From Crocodylus rhombifer (taxonomy: Eukaryota > Chordata > Crocodylia > Crocodylidae), in NCBI GenBank assembly GCA_038503035.1, contig JAVSML010025154.1, forward strand, positions 620,001 through 684,000: a stretch of 64,000 nt of DNA, in the 5' to 3' direction. Position numbers and translations under genes: made by a program. Positions 12,255 through 24,398 of this stretch are shown one piece after another (the stretch's first letter is position 1; each line of letters begins with the position of its first letter). The notes beneath the pieces are model-generated. The model did not search any database. It saw only the letters and a list, made by a program, of their open reading frames with translations, and was not told where the DNA came from.

Positions 12255-13137
12255 AACGGTTTCTTGGATGCTGTTTATGACCATCTTTATGAGGAACTGT
12301 GTATATAGGGAAAAATACAAAGTTGTATATAGTATATACTAGACTCCATAAACATGTGAGACTCCATGGCACTGATTTCTCTGCAACAGAAAGCTAAGCA
12401 GAAGGGTCTGACAACACCCAAACTGAAAATGGATAGCCTCTATACTTGGGCTTAAAATTTCCATTTACACCATCAGGCACTGCACAGCTAAGGGATAAAT
12501 GTGCAAGTGTTACATCTGTGCCTTATCATAAACTCTGTTTTTCTTTAGCCTAAAACATAGGAACTTAGAAACTGTGGACATAACTCAAAGCTCCACATTC
12601 ACCAACTTAGATCCCACTGAGCTATCTAACACTGGATGAGATGGGTCAAAATTATCTTCAGCAGAGAGAATCACACAAATATGCAAGTTGGAAAGATGAT
12701 GCCATGAAAAAAAATCACCCACTTAGACCCATCCCTTTCAAACTTGCAGCTTCCAACCCTTAGTGACTTGATACACAGGGACTCACCAACCAGTTTCTAG
12801 AAGTTTTAGTTCTACACAAAGCTACTCCACATTAGTATGCCAAGATATTCTTCAGATAAAGAAGCAGTGTTCCTAATTATTTCAAACTGATATAACCCAC
12901 ATGTCATCACCTTTCTGAAACTGCAGTTGGATAAGACCTATTACAGCACCAGAACTCCTTAAAGTGAAGTCATTTATTCAGGTGCTTAACAGCCATTTAG
13001 CTTTGGACACTCATCGTTGGACATTTTGACTAGAGTTGACATTAAACGTCAAGATGTTATGCACACATCTTGAGATGAACTGAACCTTAAAAACTAAACA
13101 TACCAATTCCATGGGTGCCACAAAATAACTTATTGTT
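12255..13137. other. Intronic sequence, nothing recognised
   Basis: AT-rich DNA between a CR1 tail and a MITE. No features supported. Confidence 0.45.
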
Positions 13138-13140
13138 CAT

Positions 13141-13838
13141 GGGCATGTGTAGATGAAATGAGGGGCATGTGTGCATGACACTAAAGTGCGTTAAATGCTT
13201 CTGCACTGCTTTAATGGTGTTGGTGTTTGCATGTGTCAGTGGTGTATTGTGCATTAATTCCAGCTGCCGTAACACATTTGGGGGTGTAATGAGCCTTAAA
13301 TGACTTTGGGGTGCAACAAACTAAAACACCTCTGAGGAATTTTAGTTTGCTACTCTACAGGAATAAGAAATAATACAGGGCTCCGTGCGGGTGCAGGCAG
13401 TTCGTGCAAGCAGCCTGGCAACAGCCTGGGAAGGCAGGCTCCACCGAAGAGAAAAGAAAAAACAGCAGTGAGCCTGATCTCTCTTTCCCCCCTCCCCCCT
13501 GTCCTGGAAGCTGTCTGCCTGCATGAGTTGTGCGGGGACCCGGTCCTTCCCTCCATGTCTGCAGTACCCCTCGGGACCACTCAAGCCGGATGCCTGCGGG
13601 TGGGTGCTGTCTGGGGGGGTGGGCCACCACTGCCACAGAGGGAAGCACCAGCCCCTCCCGTCCCGCAGCCCAGGGACCACTCTGCCCGCCAGCAGCTCAC
13701 CCTCCCCTCCCTGCCGCCGGAGAGGCAGGTAAGACACAGGTGTACATGACATGAGGCTTACTTCACCCTAAATTGAAGTGGTGTTTTTAAAAGCCCACTG
13801 CTTCAGTTTAGGACCCCCTATTTCATCTACACATGCCC
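13141..13838. mobile_element. GC-cargo MITE with perfect 19-bp inverted termini
   Basis: GGGCATGTGTAGATGAAAT at the left end is repeated exactly in inverted form at 13820-13838. CAT flanks both sides (13138-13140 and 13839-13841). The subterminal sequence (words such as taatggtgttggtgtttgcat and gcattaattccag) recurs in the copy at 50728-51386. The centre (about 13380-13730) is a GC-rich block with many open but unrecognisable frames. The 3-bp duplication suggests a PIF/Harbinger-like element; no transposase is present. Confidence 0.8.
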
Positions 13839-13841
13839 CAT

Positions 13842-16398
13842 GACACAACAATTCTGTAAAATAGGAAGAAATAAAAATGAATATTGCAATAAACTTTATG
13901 ATACACTGTATACACTTTGTTATACAGTAACAAATTATGGCATAACTACAAACTAACAGTCAAATCTCTAACAAGTAGGGTAACAAGTAATAGGGTAACA
14001 ATTCCCTTTCTTCATATTCCTAGCACGTTTCTTGCTCTGCTGCTTCCTAAACTGCCTGCAATCATTTTGAGTCATAAAATGCCTAATTACTATGCAGTTT
14101 AGCCACAGTTCCCATCTCATTAAGAAAACCACAAATATTTGCAAAGTCACCTACAACTTCTTCCACTTCTGTGAGCAGACTGGATGACTTTGCTGCATGG
14201 TATGTAAGTGTCCTTCACATCCATGGCATCAAAAGAGATAACATGAAATAAAAACCTAGCAGAAGTTCATTTCAACTCTACCTTCCCGCAAGCGAGGAGC
14301 CAGAGGCAAATTCAGAGCAAATGAAGAGCAGGACTACAGATCACATTTTTCTGTAAGCTATTCTAACATGCCAATAAATCTCTAAGATGCTACTGAAGAA
14401 AGACAGCAGCCATTATGGTGGCTCCTTAAGAGATCCTAATGCAGAGATAATATCAATGTCTGTCTTGTAGCCAGAATGCAAGAGTAAAGGTGAGGTTGCA
14501 AGCAGTGTTTTGAAAGATAGCTGCAAGATGATACAGCAGAAATTGCTCAAATCCAGCTTCCTGTGCTGCTTGATATAGTTCAGAGAGCTCAAAATCAATA
14601 TTAATGCTAGAGTTCATTAAGCTAATCACACAAATAAAGCACATAATGTATCCATTTCCACAAATGAAGAAGCCTTTTCCTCAGAGGACTGAAAAAACTA
14701 TCAGGAGAAAGCCCTTCATTTTACCCTTAAAGTTCCCTTGAACCTGAACATATATAACGATGTGTAAAACCAAAAGGTGGCAACAGTGCTTGGATTGATG
14801 AAAGAGGAAACTTGTCTGATCAGGTGACAGTTGCTTTGTTATTGAGACTACTGATAAAGCAATTTGTCCAATGGCCTTAAAACATATCACCACTGATTTT
14901 GCCTGAAACCTCTTATTAATTCAGTGTAGCAAAAAGGATTTAAAAAAAATAAAGTCATGAACTGTTTACCTGAGATATGAAGAACAGAAGAACCAAGAGT
15001 ACAGATAATTTCCCTTTTATGCTAATGAACTTCTCTGAACACAGTGGAATTACTAATATTGGCATCATACCAGAATCAGATCCCAACTTCTACTTTGTTC
15101 CAATATGTGTATTTTTTGTGCAGAATTTTAAAAAACCCTAAAAACCATGAACTCAGAGAATGTTATATGTTCAAAGTCAAGCATTCAAATGTTGGGAAAT
15201 GTCACAAATTAAGGTTCAGTCTTAACTTTTCTCACTTGTACCCCGTGTTCTTTTTTTTTTTACATGATTACATATTGTTTCCATTGACCATTGTTCAGTG
15301 CACAGGACAAATTGATCTGTGGGTGAACCAGAGTTCTATAGTGGAAGAGAATATTGCCTCTAAGTTCCCTGGCCTGATGGCAGAAATCAGAAAGCCGTTA
15401 ATGAGCGAGGTAAGGGACTGCAGGAGGAGAAAGGATGTTGGGACCTGTCACTTAAGTCTGATGTTTCAGTGCTTGCCACTAATTGTACACTCCTAACTTC
15501 CTGGCCCTGTTTTGCAGGACTGCTGAGCACTCCCAGCTGCAACTCCAGGCAATGGGAACTGTGTTTGGAACATTCAAAACATTAAATACTTGCAAAAACA
15601 GGTCCTACGTATTTCAACTGGGCACTCATTTTGAACAGTACGACCCTTAATTCCGGTGTCTCAGTTTTTCACTTTTTAAGAAATGTGGATAAGGTTGCAC
15701 ACGTTCTCACAGGGTTTTGTGAAGATACATTCATTAATTTGTAGGAAGAGTTCTGATATTATGATGAAAGGTATATAAAAGCAATGAGGAAGGTAGGTAA
15801 TAATTCGGTATTCAGTGAAGGGTTTACATAGTGTTCCTAAAGCATAATCTGAGGCCGCGTATATGGAGAATAAAAAAAAAAGACTGGATAAATATTTACC
15901 ACTGAAAGAGGCAAAGGTCCCGGGGAAAAAATAGCATATAAACATGTAATTAAAGACCGTATCATAGAACGTTTACCTAAAAAGGCTGGATGCTGGCATT
16001 TTCTAACTTGTGAATGTTTGCCTTTTCAACATTATCATCCCCTTAAAAAGATGTGATGCAACTTCACAGAACACAAAATTCCTGTTTTCAGCTAACTACT
16101 TAATGGGTTAGAGAACAGGTTCCTCAACAAGGTGGCTGCCAGGTAGGAAAAGGCCATTAACATACCCTTTGGCAGATAGCTTCCCAATGGAGCTAAGCCA
16201 GAGTACATGGTTTAATGAAGTCATTCAGAGAGGTATCATGCAAAACTTGTATGTCCAAAAAAATTACAGATTCTTCAGGCAACCCATTGAAGTGGTGTAT
16301 AAGGAGTACGAGCAATAAAAGGAAAATTTAGAAATCCATTTCCTGAAGTCCATTTCATAAAAACACCAAGTGGATGGAATAAGCTAGGTAAATATAAA
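13842..16398. other. Intronic sequence with one probable ancient repeat
   Basis: Mostly AT-rich. The stretch 15500-15680 (words ggactgctgagcactcccagctgca and caggtcctacgtatttcaactgggcactca) resembles an old interspersed repeat common in bird and reptile genomes, which I cannot name firmly. The 150-codon frame at 15044-15496 has no domain and is probably chance. Confidence 0.4.
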
Positions 16399-17565
16399 AA
16401 CAGAAGAATGTAAAAAGTGTCATATTGGGACAAACAATCTATCTAGCCCAGTATCTTGTCTCTAACAGTGGCAGGAGTAGATGCTTCAGGAGAGCACTAA
16501 ACTAGTTATACCTAGAGTGAGCTACCCCCTGTTCAGTACTCTCCCTTGCATACACCATCATTGGTTTAGAGATGCCAGCAGATGCATCTCCAACTTTTCT
16601 GTTTAATAGCTATTCATAGGCACATCATCCACGAATATGTCTAGTTCCTTTTTGAACCTGACTATACTATTTGCCTCTACAATCTCCTGTGGTAATGAGT
16701 TCTACAAGTTACCTATGTGCTGCATAAAAACATACTTTCTCTTTTTAGTTCTAAACCCATCTCTTGCTAAATTTCGGTAGGCACTTCCTAGGTCTAGTAT
16801 TCTGGGACTTGGAGAATAACAGTTCCCTGTTCACTTTGTCCACACTCTTTATTATTTTATAGGTCTCCACTGTATCCCCTCTTCAGACTTCTCCTTTCCA
16901 AAATGAAGTCCTACCCTTTTTAGTCTCTTCCGGTATGGCAACAACTCCATACCCCTTATCATTTTTTTTTCTTATATCTTTTCTAATTCTACTACACCAG
17001 TTTTTGAGATGCGGAGACCAGACCAAAATTGCATCTCATAGTGACAAAATGTTTTCCATTTTGTTTTTAAACCCTTTCTTAATTACAGCCAACATTTGAT
17101 TGGCTTTTTTGGTTGCCACTGTACATTGAGCTGATGTTTTTAGAGAACTATCTACAACAACTCCAAGATCTCTTTCCTTAGTCATAACTAGTTCAGAACA
17201 AAGCATTGGGCATGTATTATTGAGGGTTTTTTCCCCCCTATATGCATTATCTTGCACCTGTTAACACTGAAGTTCATTTGCCATTTTTTGCCCACTCACT
17301 TAGCTTGGCAAGATCTTTCTGCCCCTCTTTTCCATCCACTTGGGACTTGACTACCCAGAATAATTTAATGTAATCTGCAGACTTAGAGGTTTCACTGTGC
17401 ATACCCATTTCCAGATCACTGATGTAAGTGTTGAAAAAAAAAATCAGGTCCAACACAGATGTCTGCAGCACCCCACTTTTGACCTCCTTCCCCCCTGAAT
17501 AGTGGCCACCTAGCCCTATATTTCACTTCCTATCTCTTAACCAGTTCCCAACCCACTAATGATAT
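16399..17565 (-). mobile_element. Older CR1 LINE, 3' segment of a twin-primed copy
   Basis: Read on the minus strand, this runs from the RT block NWLRDRK through a degraded SVLDLIFF...ISDLEMGM region and ERDLGVVVDSSLKTSAQC to the 3' non-coding end, near the word gtcatattgggac. That end corresponds to the widely distributed archosaur/turtle CR1 3' region. The frame is broken repeatedly (open pieces at 17274-17471 and 17036-17257), and divergence is higher than in the other CR1 copies. Its upstream end abuts the inverted segment 17566-18650, which holds the preceding part of the same protein. Confidence 0.88.
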
Positions 17566-18650
17566 GCAACTTTAGGAAGGGAAATTACACAAAAATGAGT
17601 AAGTTAGAAAGAAGTTAAGAGGAGCAAGCAAAAATGTAAAAGGCCGGTAGGCAGTCTGGAAGTTGTTTTAAAATACCATATTAGAGGCTCAGGAAAAATA
17701 TATACCATAAATTGGAAAGGGTATCAAGGGGTTCAATAAAACCCGTGCATGGTTCAACAGCAGAGTTAAGGAGGACATCTAAGGCAAAAAGACATCCTTC
17801 AAAAATGCTAGGTGTACCCAAATAAGGAAAACAGGAAAGCTCATTAAATCTGGCAAGTTAAGTATAAAAGCAAAATAAGGCAGGCCAAAAAAGACTGAGG
17901 AATACCTTGCAAAAAGATGCTAACATTAATAATAAAAACTTTTAAAAATATATCAGAAACAGGAGAGAGAATTAGTTGAACCATTAAATGACCAAAGTGT
18001 AAAAGGTGTACTTAGGGATGATAGAGCCATAGCAAAGAATCTAAATGCATTCTTAACATCAGTTTTCACTGCAGAAGATGCTGAGGGAGTTTCCACATCA
18101 GATTAACTCTTCCTAGTAGATAGGTCTGAAGAGTTGGATCACATTAAAATGACAACAGAAGCTGTGGAACAAATTAATAAATGCTAAGTTGTCAGGACCA
18201 GATGACATTTACCTAAGAGTTCTGAAGGACCTCAAAGGTATAACGCTGCAGAACTGTACATAACCTATCATTACAAATGGCCTCTGCAAGAGAAGTCTGG
18301 CAGGTTGCCAACATAACACCCATCATCAAAAAGGGCTCCACAGATGATCCTGAGAACCACAGACCAGAGAGTCTTCATTTTCATACCTGACAAGTTAGTA
18401 GAATCTATGAAAAAGAAGAAAATCAGTAGTCACATGGAAAAATATGATCTGTTGGGAAAGAATCAGCATGGCTTTTGTAAAAAGGGAAATCCTGCCCCAC
18501 CAACCTGCTGGAGTTCTTTGAGGGTATTAACAAGCCTGTGGACAAGGGGGATGCAGTAGACATCATATATTTGGATTTTCAAAAAACCTTTTGATAAGAT
18601 TCCTCACCAACGACTTTTGAAAAAGCTAAGCTGCTACAAGAACTGTGATG
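17566..18650 (+). mobile_element. Older CR1 LINE, inverted 5' segment of the same insertion
   Basis: On the plus strand this encodes decayed LINE ORF2. It starts in the linker between endonuclease and RT (HAWFNS-like block near 17750), passes SGPDD and LRVLKDLK at 18196-18234, then reaches IYLDFQKTFDK and PHQRLLKKLSCY by about 18640. That is the exact point where the minus-strand segment 16399-17565 takes up the protein. A poly-T (18654-18664) follows. Many stops and frameshifts are present. The order and orientation fit a single insertion inverted during twin-primed reverse transcription. Confidence 0.85.
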
Positions 18651-21600
18651 ATCTTTTTTTTTTTAAAGAGCCCTGAGTGAAATCTTGGCTCTATGAAGTC
18701 AATGAGAAAACTACCAATGAGATGGCCAATAGGGCCAGAAGTTTACCCAATAGTTTGTGGATACAGAGGATACTTTAGAGGAAAGGAAAACGTAATCTGA
18801 GCAGTTGGCTGACATTAAGACAACTTCAGAAATATCTGTGTCTATTATTGCATTGTCAGCAGATTACTTGGTGCAACACAGAGTTTATATCCTCAAAGGT
18901 GTGGCCTGCAATATCTAGGGACACATTACATGGGGGTGCTGACAGAGGACAGACATGTTTAACCTTGGCAGAGGGAAGAAGGGGATCTTAACAATAAGCA
19001 TTTTTCTTCTTAAAAGCAGCTGACTTCTTGAACTTCACTTAAGCAGAGGAAGTCACATCCAGCTGGGCTATTGCTGTAACAAAGGCCTTGACTAGTACTA
19101 GAGAGAGGTCGGGCAGATGGGAGGAGAAGTCTGACAGCTTCTAGTATAAAATTTTTGTAAGCCAGTGCTGCTTATCCAACCCGGGCAGCTAAAATCTCTT
19201 CTTAGATGAACTTACGGCTGAAGAAAAGCTAAGGGCTTTAAAAATTTCTTACTGTTGCATATCAGGTTTCAAAGAAAGACAGTCCCATCAGGCTGCTTCG
19301 TAGCATCTTATACAAGAAGAAAATTCTGACACTCGAGTACTGCATGGACTGTATACACTTATAAGAAAGTACATGGACAGATACACTATTTTTTCCTCCT
19401 GAGTTTCCCAGGTATCTTATCCATAATCAAACTTATTTTTTTGCTAGGCCTAACTAAATGGGACAAACAAAATATTGGGGGAGGAGGGAGAGGTTGAGAG
19501 CCCAGAGCTGAAGCTGTCTACTTTGGAGGAAGAAATCAGACTGGTTCTAACAAGAAAATCAAGCTTCTTGAATGGGCTCCCCAAAATGCTACAATTATAC
19601 ATGTCAATCCTGACTGTTCTATCAAGTTTGAGTTTACCGTGGTGCACACAAAGCCCTGATACAAAGGAACAGGACTGACTTGATGAAGTATCATTTATTT
19701 ATTCCACAACAAGTAATAAAGGCAGCCTTGGTGGAGTATGGAACTGGCAACCAAGTTGTGTCAGTCCAAGCATTGTACAGGATTCTTGAAATTTCATTTC
19801 AAAGCATTTTACAAAATATACTCCTAGAGCTTTGCTCTTGGAAAGCAGTTGCTGCTAAGCTGGATGGACAATGCTATAGGAAAAAGTATGTAGCATGTTG
19901 CATAATGGATGGAAAGCGAATCATTTAGCTGGGGAAATCTCTATTATTGTAAGAACCATAAGGCCTTCCCTATCCATGCAGGTTAGGACGGGGGAAGGGG
20001 TGTTGATAAATGTCTGTGGAAGTTCTAAGTAATTATTCATTTAATGGTAATAATAATGTAATTAGTACTACCAAAGTCCACAACCATCATTTACATTTAG
20101 GTGGCTATAAAAGGAAAATAAAACACCGAGTTGTCGTATTGCTCTTCAAGTAAATGCTGATGTGGCAACCACCAAGAAGTCAAGCCAAAAAGTAGCACAA
20201 ACAATTTTCTATGTACTGAGGTGACAACACATGGTATACCTTGCCCTGCCCAGATTATCCTTGTCTATAATCCAGTAACTTCAAAGATAAAACAAACAAA
20301 AACCGAAAGTCTGGACATTTGTGGCAAAAAACAAAAAAAAAGGAAAAAAAAAGAAAAAAAAGCCTTTTCTATCAAGCTGTTCTGGGATACCAGTAACTGG
20401 GATGTGCATATGTTATAGATGTGAAGGTCTTCTAATGGATTGCAGAAGTGCTAAAGATACAAGGTGAAATAGTCTGGTGTCTACAGTAGCTTTATTAAAG
20501 GCAAATTTATCAGTCAGAAACTTTGAATGTGATCAGCTTGTCACAATCTAGTCTGCTTATTGGTTAAGGTGTAGCCATTTGCACCTTTCCTTAGGAATGG
20601 GTGTTAAATGACAAGCTGAGGTGTTACTTCATAACACATTTTCTCTTTCTGAGCCTCCCTAAAAGACTGCAGGAATATGTCTCAGGTATCAGAAATGTGT
20701 CCAGCATACAGCCTTTTGGCAAAAGACAAGGATGTAAAGGAGGTAAGTGCTATTCACATAATACATCATGTTTAAACAATTTAAATGAAAAGGCCCATGG
20801 AGCTAAGCAAAGGCTTTTACATACAAAGAACCAATGGCGCTAACATCAACTGGTCACTTTTGACACCCTAGCATGAACCTAGCCCATGCAGCTAGGTTAA
20901 CTGGGGCAGTCTTTGGCATACATCCAGGGCAAAGCTAGAATTTACATATTTGGATTCACAGTGAGACCTTTTAACTGGTCTGCCACCATGGCCCGCACTA
21001 CTATTATTTGCATTTTTTAGCAAGGAAATACCTGCAAAGTTGTTACTATCATCCAGACAAGCTTTCTGGTCTGTCCTTTACACTGCTTGGGCCAGATGCA
21101 TCCTTTTTAATGACCTGTGTAGTACTGAGGACAATGTCACTGCTTAAATTTAAAAAAGAGGGAGCGTGTGCTAATTTTAATGTGCTACATTCAATAATAT
21201 AAGGCCAGAAGTCAGAAGCAGCAAGGAAGTTAGGTTTCCATGAACTCCTGTCCCGTATTTCTCCCAGACTGTGAGCAGACCCCCAGCACAGGAAATACAG
21301 TACTTACAAGAGGGTGGAGGAATAAGAGTGGGAGATTAATGGAAAGGAAGATCTAGTACTTGGCAATTTCCCTGGAAATCAGCAGACCACTGACACAAGC
21401 ATGAGGAAATGAGCTGAGATTTCTTAGAAAATCTGGTACAAGTGCAAAAGTAAAAGTACAGCTCTTAAACAGAAGGAGAGATTTCATTTTTTTTAGAGCT
21501 TTGGCTAAATATTGAGATATTTACTTTGAACTATTGCCCAATAAGCACCAGCACACATTACTAGGCAGCAGGCCCATGTTTGTTAATTATACCTCACTAT

Positions 21601-22856
21601 GAGACACTGCTGTTGCCCTTGCTCAGACAAAACTTTTGTTCATGTCAGCATTGCTGCCAAAGTAAGGACCATGGGCTTGAGATTAATATTTTTAGGGAGC
21701 AAATACATTTAAAATGATGATGGAGCTTAAAAGTATGTGGTTGGGGGGAGAAGGAAGGAGAGTTTTGAGAAGAAAAGAACATGAATAGCAACTTTTCAGG
21801 TAAATCAAATCCAAACCATCAACACAAGTCTAGGTGAAGGCACATGTGACAATGAATCGGTGAATATATCAGGAGTTATAGCATACAAGGAATTTCACTT
21901 TGAGATATGATGGAGTTTATAACATTTTGGATAAATGATTAGCTTTTCACATGATAAAGTTTAGATTGCATACATGTATGCAATAATGAGGATTTTAAAA
22001 AAGGATAATACTAAAAAATTCTTGCCTTTTCAAAACTTAAAGCTAAACTTTCAACTTGACTGTGCCTTTCTACCTTTGCCTTGTCTTCAGCATATAACTG
22101 GTACTTAATTCAATGCCAATTCTTTTTTTCATAGCCTCAGTGTGCCACATGCTTCTGATGCAAACTAGAATTTCTTACACTTACAGTACAGTGCACAAAA
22201 AGGACTAAACCCTACAGGTACTGCATATCAGATGCTTCACTTTAAAACAACAAATGCTTTTGAGTTCTCAAGAAATGCTCAGTGGTCAGGCTCACTGAAC
22301 TGTATGAACCAGTATGTAATACAGAACCTGCATACACAACAATATTTATTTTAAAAAAAATGTTTTCAAGCACAGGTGTAGAAATAGCCTGTTGGATATT
22401 TTCAGGGAATTATTTTTTTTGTTTTTAAAGAAATGGACATGGCTGCACCAGTTTTTAAAAATGCTCTCTGGGCTGAGACTGGGCTGAAATTTTCCATGCT
22501 CAAAATCTGTTTCAGAAAGTTAAGAGCAACCAAAAAAGGGGAGGTCAGAATGAAGGTCAGTAGGCAATAAGCATGTTTAGCATTTCTTAGGTGCACACGA
22601 ACACTTTTCATCCACAAGGAAACTGCTGTTGTAGTTGCAGTCTCTTTATGTGAGGATGACAGTCTTCCAGTAAACAGGGAAGTCTGTAGGTGTCAGCGAG
22701 TCTGTAGGTGACTGAGGAGGCTGATGTGAGATCCGCATGTTCAGCTGAAGGAATGTGTCAATCTAACAATTTTGGGTCGCAGCTCTTTCCGTTTGGCTCT
22801 CATCTATTCACCTCCATAGTGAGACAAGTTTGCTCAAAACAATTGATCCTTTATTG
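18651..22856. other. Intronic sequence, no gene recognised
   Basis: AT-rich DNA. Positions 18665-18740 carry gtcaatgag-type words reminiscent of a reptile repeat I cannot name. An A-rich tract lies at about 20325-20361. Open frames near 19475-19928 and 20221-20843 have no recognisable domains. Confidence 0.4.
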
Positions 22857-23344
22857 TTAGGGACCTACATAATTCACAGTTTTGCAGATTTCGCAAACAC
22901 TGAGAAATCCTGGATTGTCAGCAAAATCTGCAAATTCAGCAACAAACAAACAAACTACAACAACAAAAAACCTTAATAAAATGCCAGCTTACCAATGGGC
23001 CTCACTGCTGGGAGGGGAAGGTGCTAGTTGGTGGGGTGGCATAAAGGGCAGCAGATAGAATGGTGGCAGCCTCCTCATTCCTCCTCAACCTGCCAGGACC
23101 TCTCTGCCAATCTATGCTGAGAAGTGGGACCACATGAAAGGCAACCAGCATTCAAGATGGTGACTGCCCCCTTGACTCTACTGTCCCTGGGGACCTCCCT
23201 GCCAATTAATGCTGAGGGACTGCCACAAAATGACCATGGAATGAGAACTTTATGTCACAATCAACCCACAGAAATTGGTAAGTCCCCCCATGGTTTAGGT
23301 AGACCTCTACTTATTGTACATCATGGTGTTTATAGGGACAAGTT
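22857..23344. other. Possible hAT terminus and GC-richer body
   Basis: The sequence begins tagggacctacataattcac, followed by aaatctgcaaattcagc words, which resembles a hAT-type end. A GC-richer body (22980-23220) follows. No inverted partner or target duplication was found, so the right boundary is arbitrary. Confidence 0.3.
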
Positions 23345-24110
23345 AGTGTTAGAATCTCCCAGGTGTTGATGTTAATATCTAATTTGTTGAGATTGGCCTT
23401 CAGGGTATCCCTGACTTTCTTCTTTGCCCACCTTTGGAGTGGTGACCATCTGTGAATTGGAAGTATAGGATCTATTTTGGGAGCAAGTTGTCAGGCATCC
23501 TTATGACATGTCCTGTCTAGCAGAACTGGTGCTGTATAAACACAGCTTGAACGCTGGTGGTGCTTGAGCAGGAATGCTGGCATTCATACATCTGTCTTTC
23601 CAATTGACATGAGGGATTTTCCAAAGACATCGTTGATGGTAACATTCCAAGGCTTTCAAGTATTTCTAATATGTCATCCATATTATACAACAGGATAGGA
23701 GTAATAACAGTTTGGTTGGATGAAAAGTTTAGTTTGGGTCCTGAAGTCATGATCAGCGAAGATGCTGTTTCAGAGACATTCAAAGACAGCACTGGTGGAT
23801 TTTTACTAGTGTTAAATACTATTCCCTGTTTACTTTTTGGGAATCGTGGCTACCAAGGTAGGGGAAATCCTCAACATTCTCCAAGGCTTGCCTTTTAATT
23901 GCCAGATGTGGTTGAGCAGCTGTTTGGTCTGCAGTGTGTTGGTAAAGCATGTTGGTTTTCATGAAGCTGACTGTAATTCCAAGCATTTCACATACTTTAC
24001 AGAAGCAATCAGGAATGACCTGGAGCTCTTCAACTGCACATCAAGAATGACCTGGAACTCTTCAACTTCCACACATGAGGAAAACAAAGCGCATCACAAA
24101 CTGTAAACAG
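23345..24110 (-). mobile_element. Non-CR1 non-LTR retrotransposon, 3' half of the polyprotein
   Basis: Reading right to left, decayed frames give the post-RT region of a LINE different from CR1. Visible blocks are KTNMLYQHTADQ, ALENVEDFPYLGS, YLKALECYHQRCL, a WKDRCMNAS block, and finally VRDTLKANLNKLDININTWE near 23345-23440. The last block matches in kind the KHFKDIL...LDIDINLWET block of the element at 58650-59600, so the two are copies of one family. A short direct duplication (aatgacctggagctcttcaac and aatgacctggaactcttcaac) lies at about 24013-24068. There are several stops and shifts. Clade assignment is left open. Confidence 0.8.
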
Positions 24111-24257
24111 ATGTCCTTCTACTATTGATTCTCCACCAGGATGATGTGGCATTGTGAGGTACCTGTTGATCCTCTCAAGGGTGCCCAGGGTGCTACACAA
24201 TGTTAGCACTGCTTGATGTGCAGATGCTACTCACAAGATAAACCCAGATATTCACAA

Positions 24258-24398
24258 ATAAACAAAGAAGTTTAGGGCTGGAAGGGACCTCATGAGATCA
24301 TTGAGTCCAGCCCCCCTGCTCTGGGCAGGAAAGAGTACTGGGGTCAAATAACCCCAGCAAGGTGTGCATCCAGTCTCCTTCTGAAGATCTCCAGGGTA
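24258..24398 (-). mobile_element. CR1 LINE 3' fragment
   Basis: The minus-strand CR1 3' end runs from tttagggctggaagggacc through the gcaggaaagagtactgggg and ccccagcaaggtgtgcatc words to ctccagggtagg. It then stops where the next CR1 tail (tttcatagtttcatag) starts. It is a different copy from its neighbour, since the same region occurs again at 24440-24545. Confidence 0.9.

Noticed and set aside
15044..15496. Plus-strand 150-codon frame as a possible exon, with gcgag|gtaagg at its end
   Set aside because: A donor-like GAG|gtaagg is present near 15412, but the peptide has no known domain and the PRKCE gene reads on the other strand; chance is more likely.
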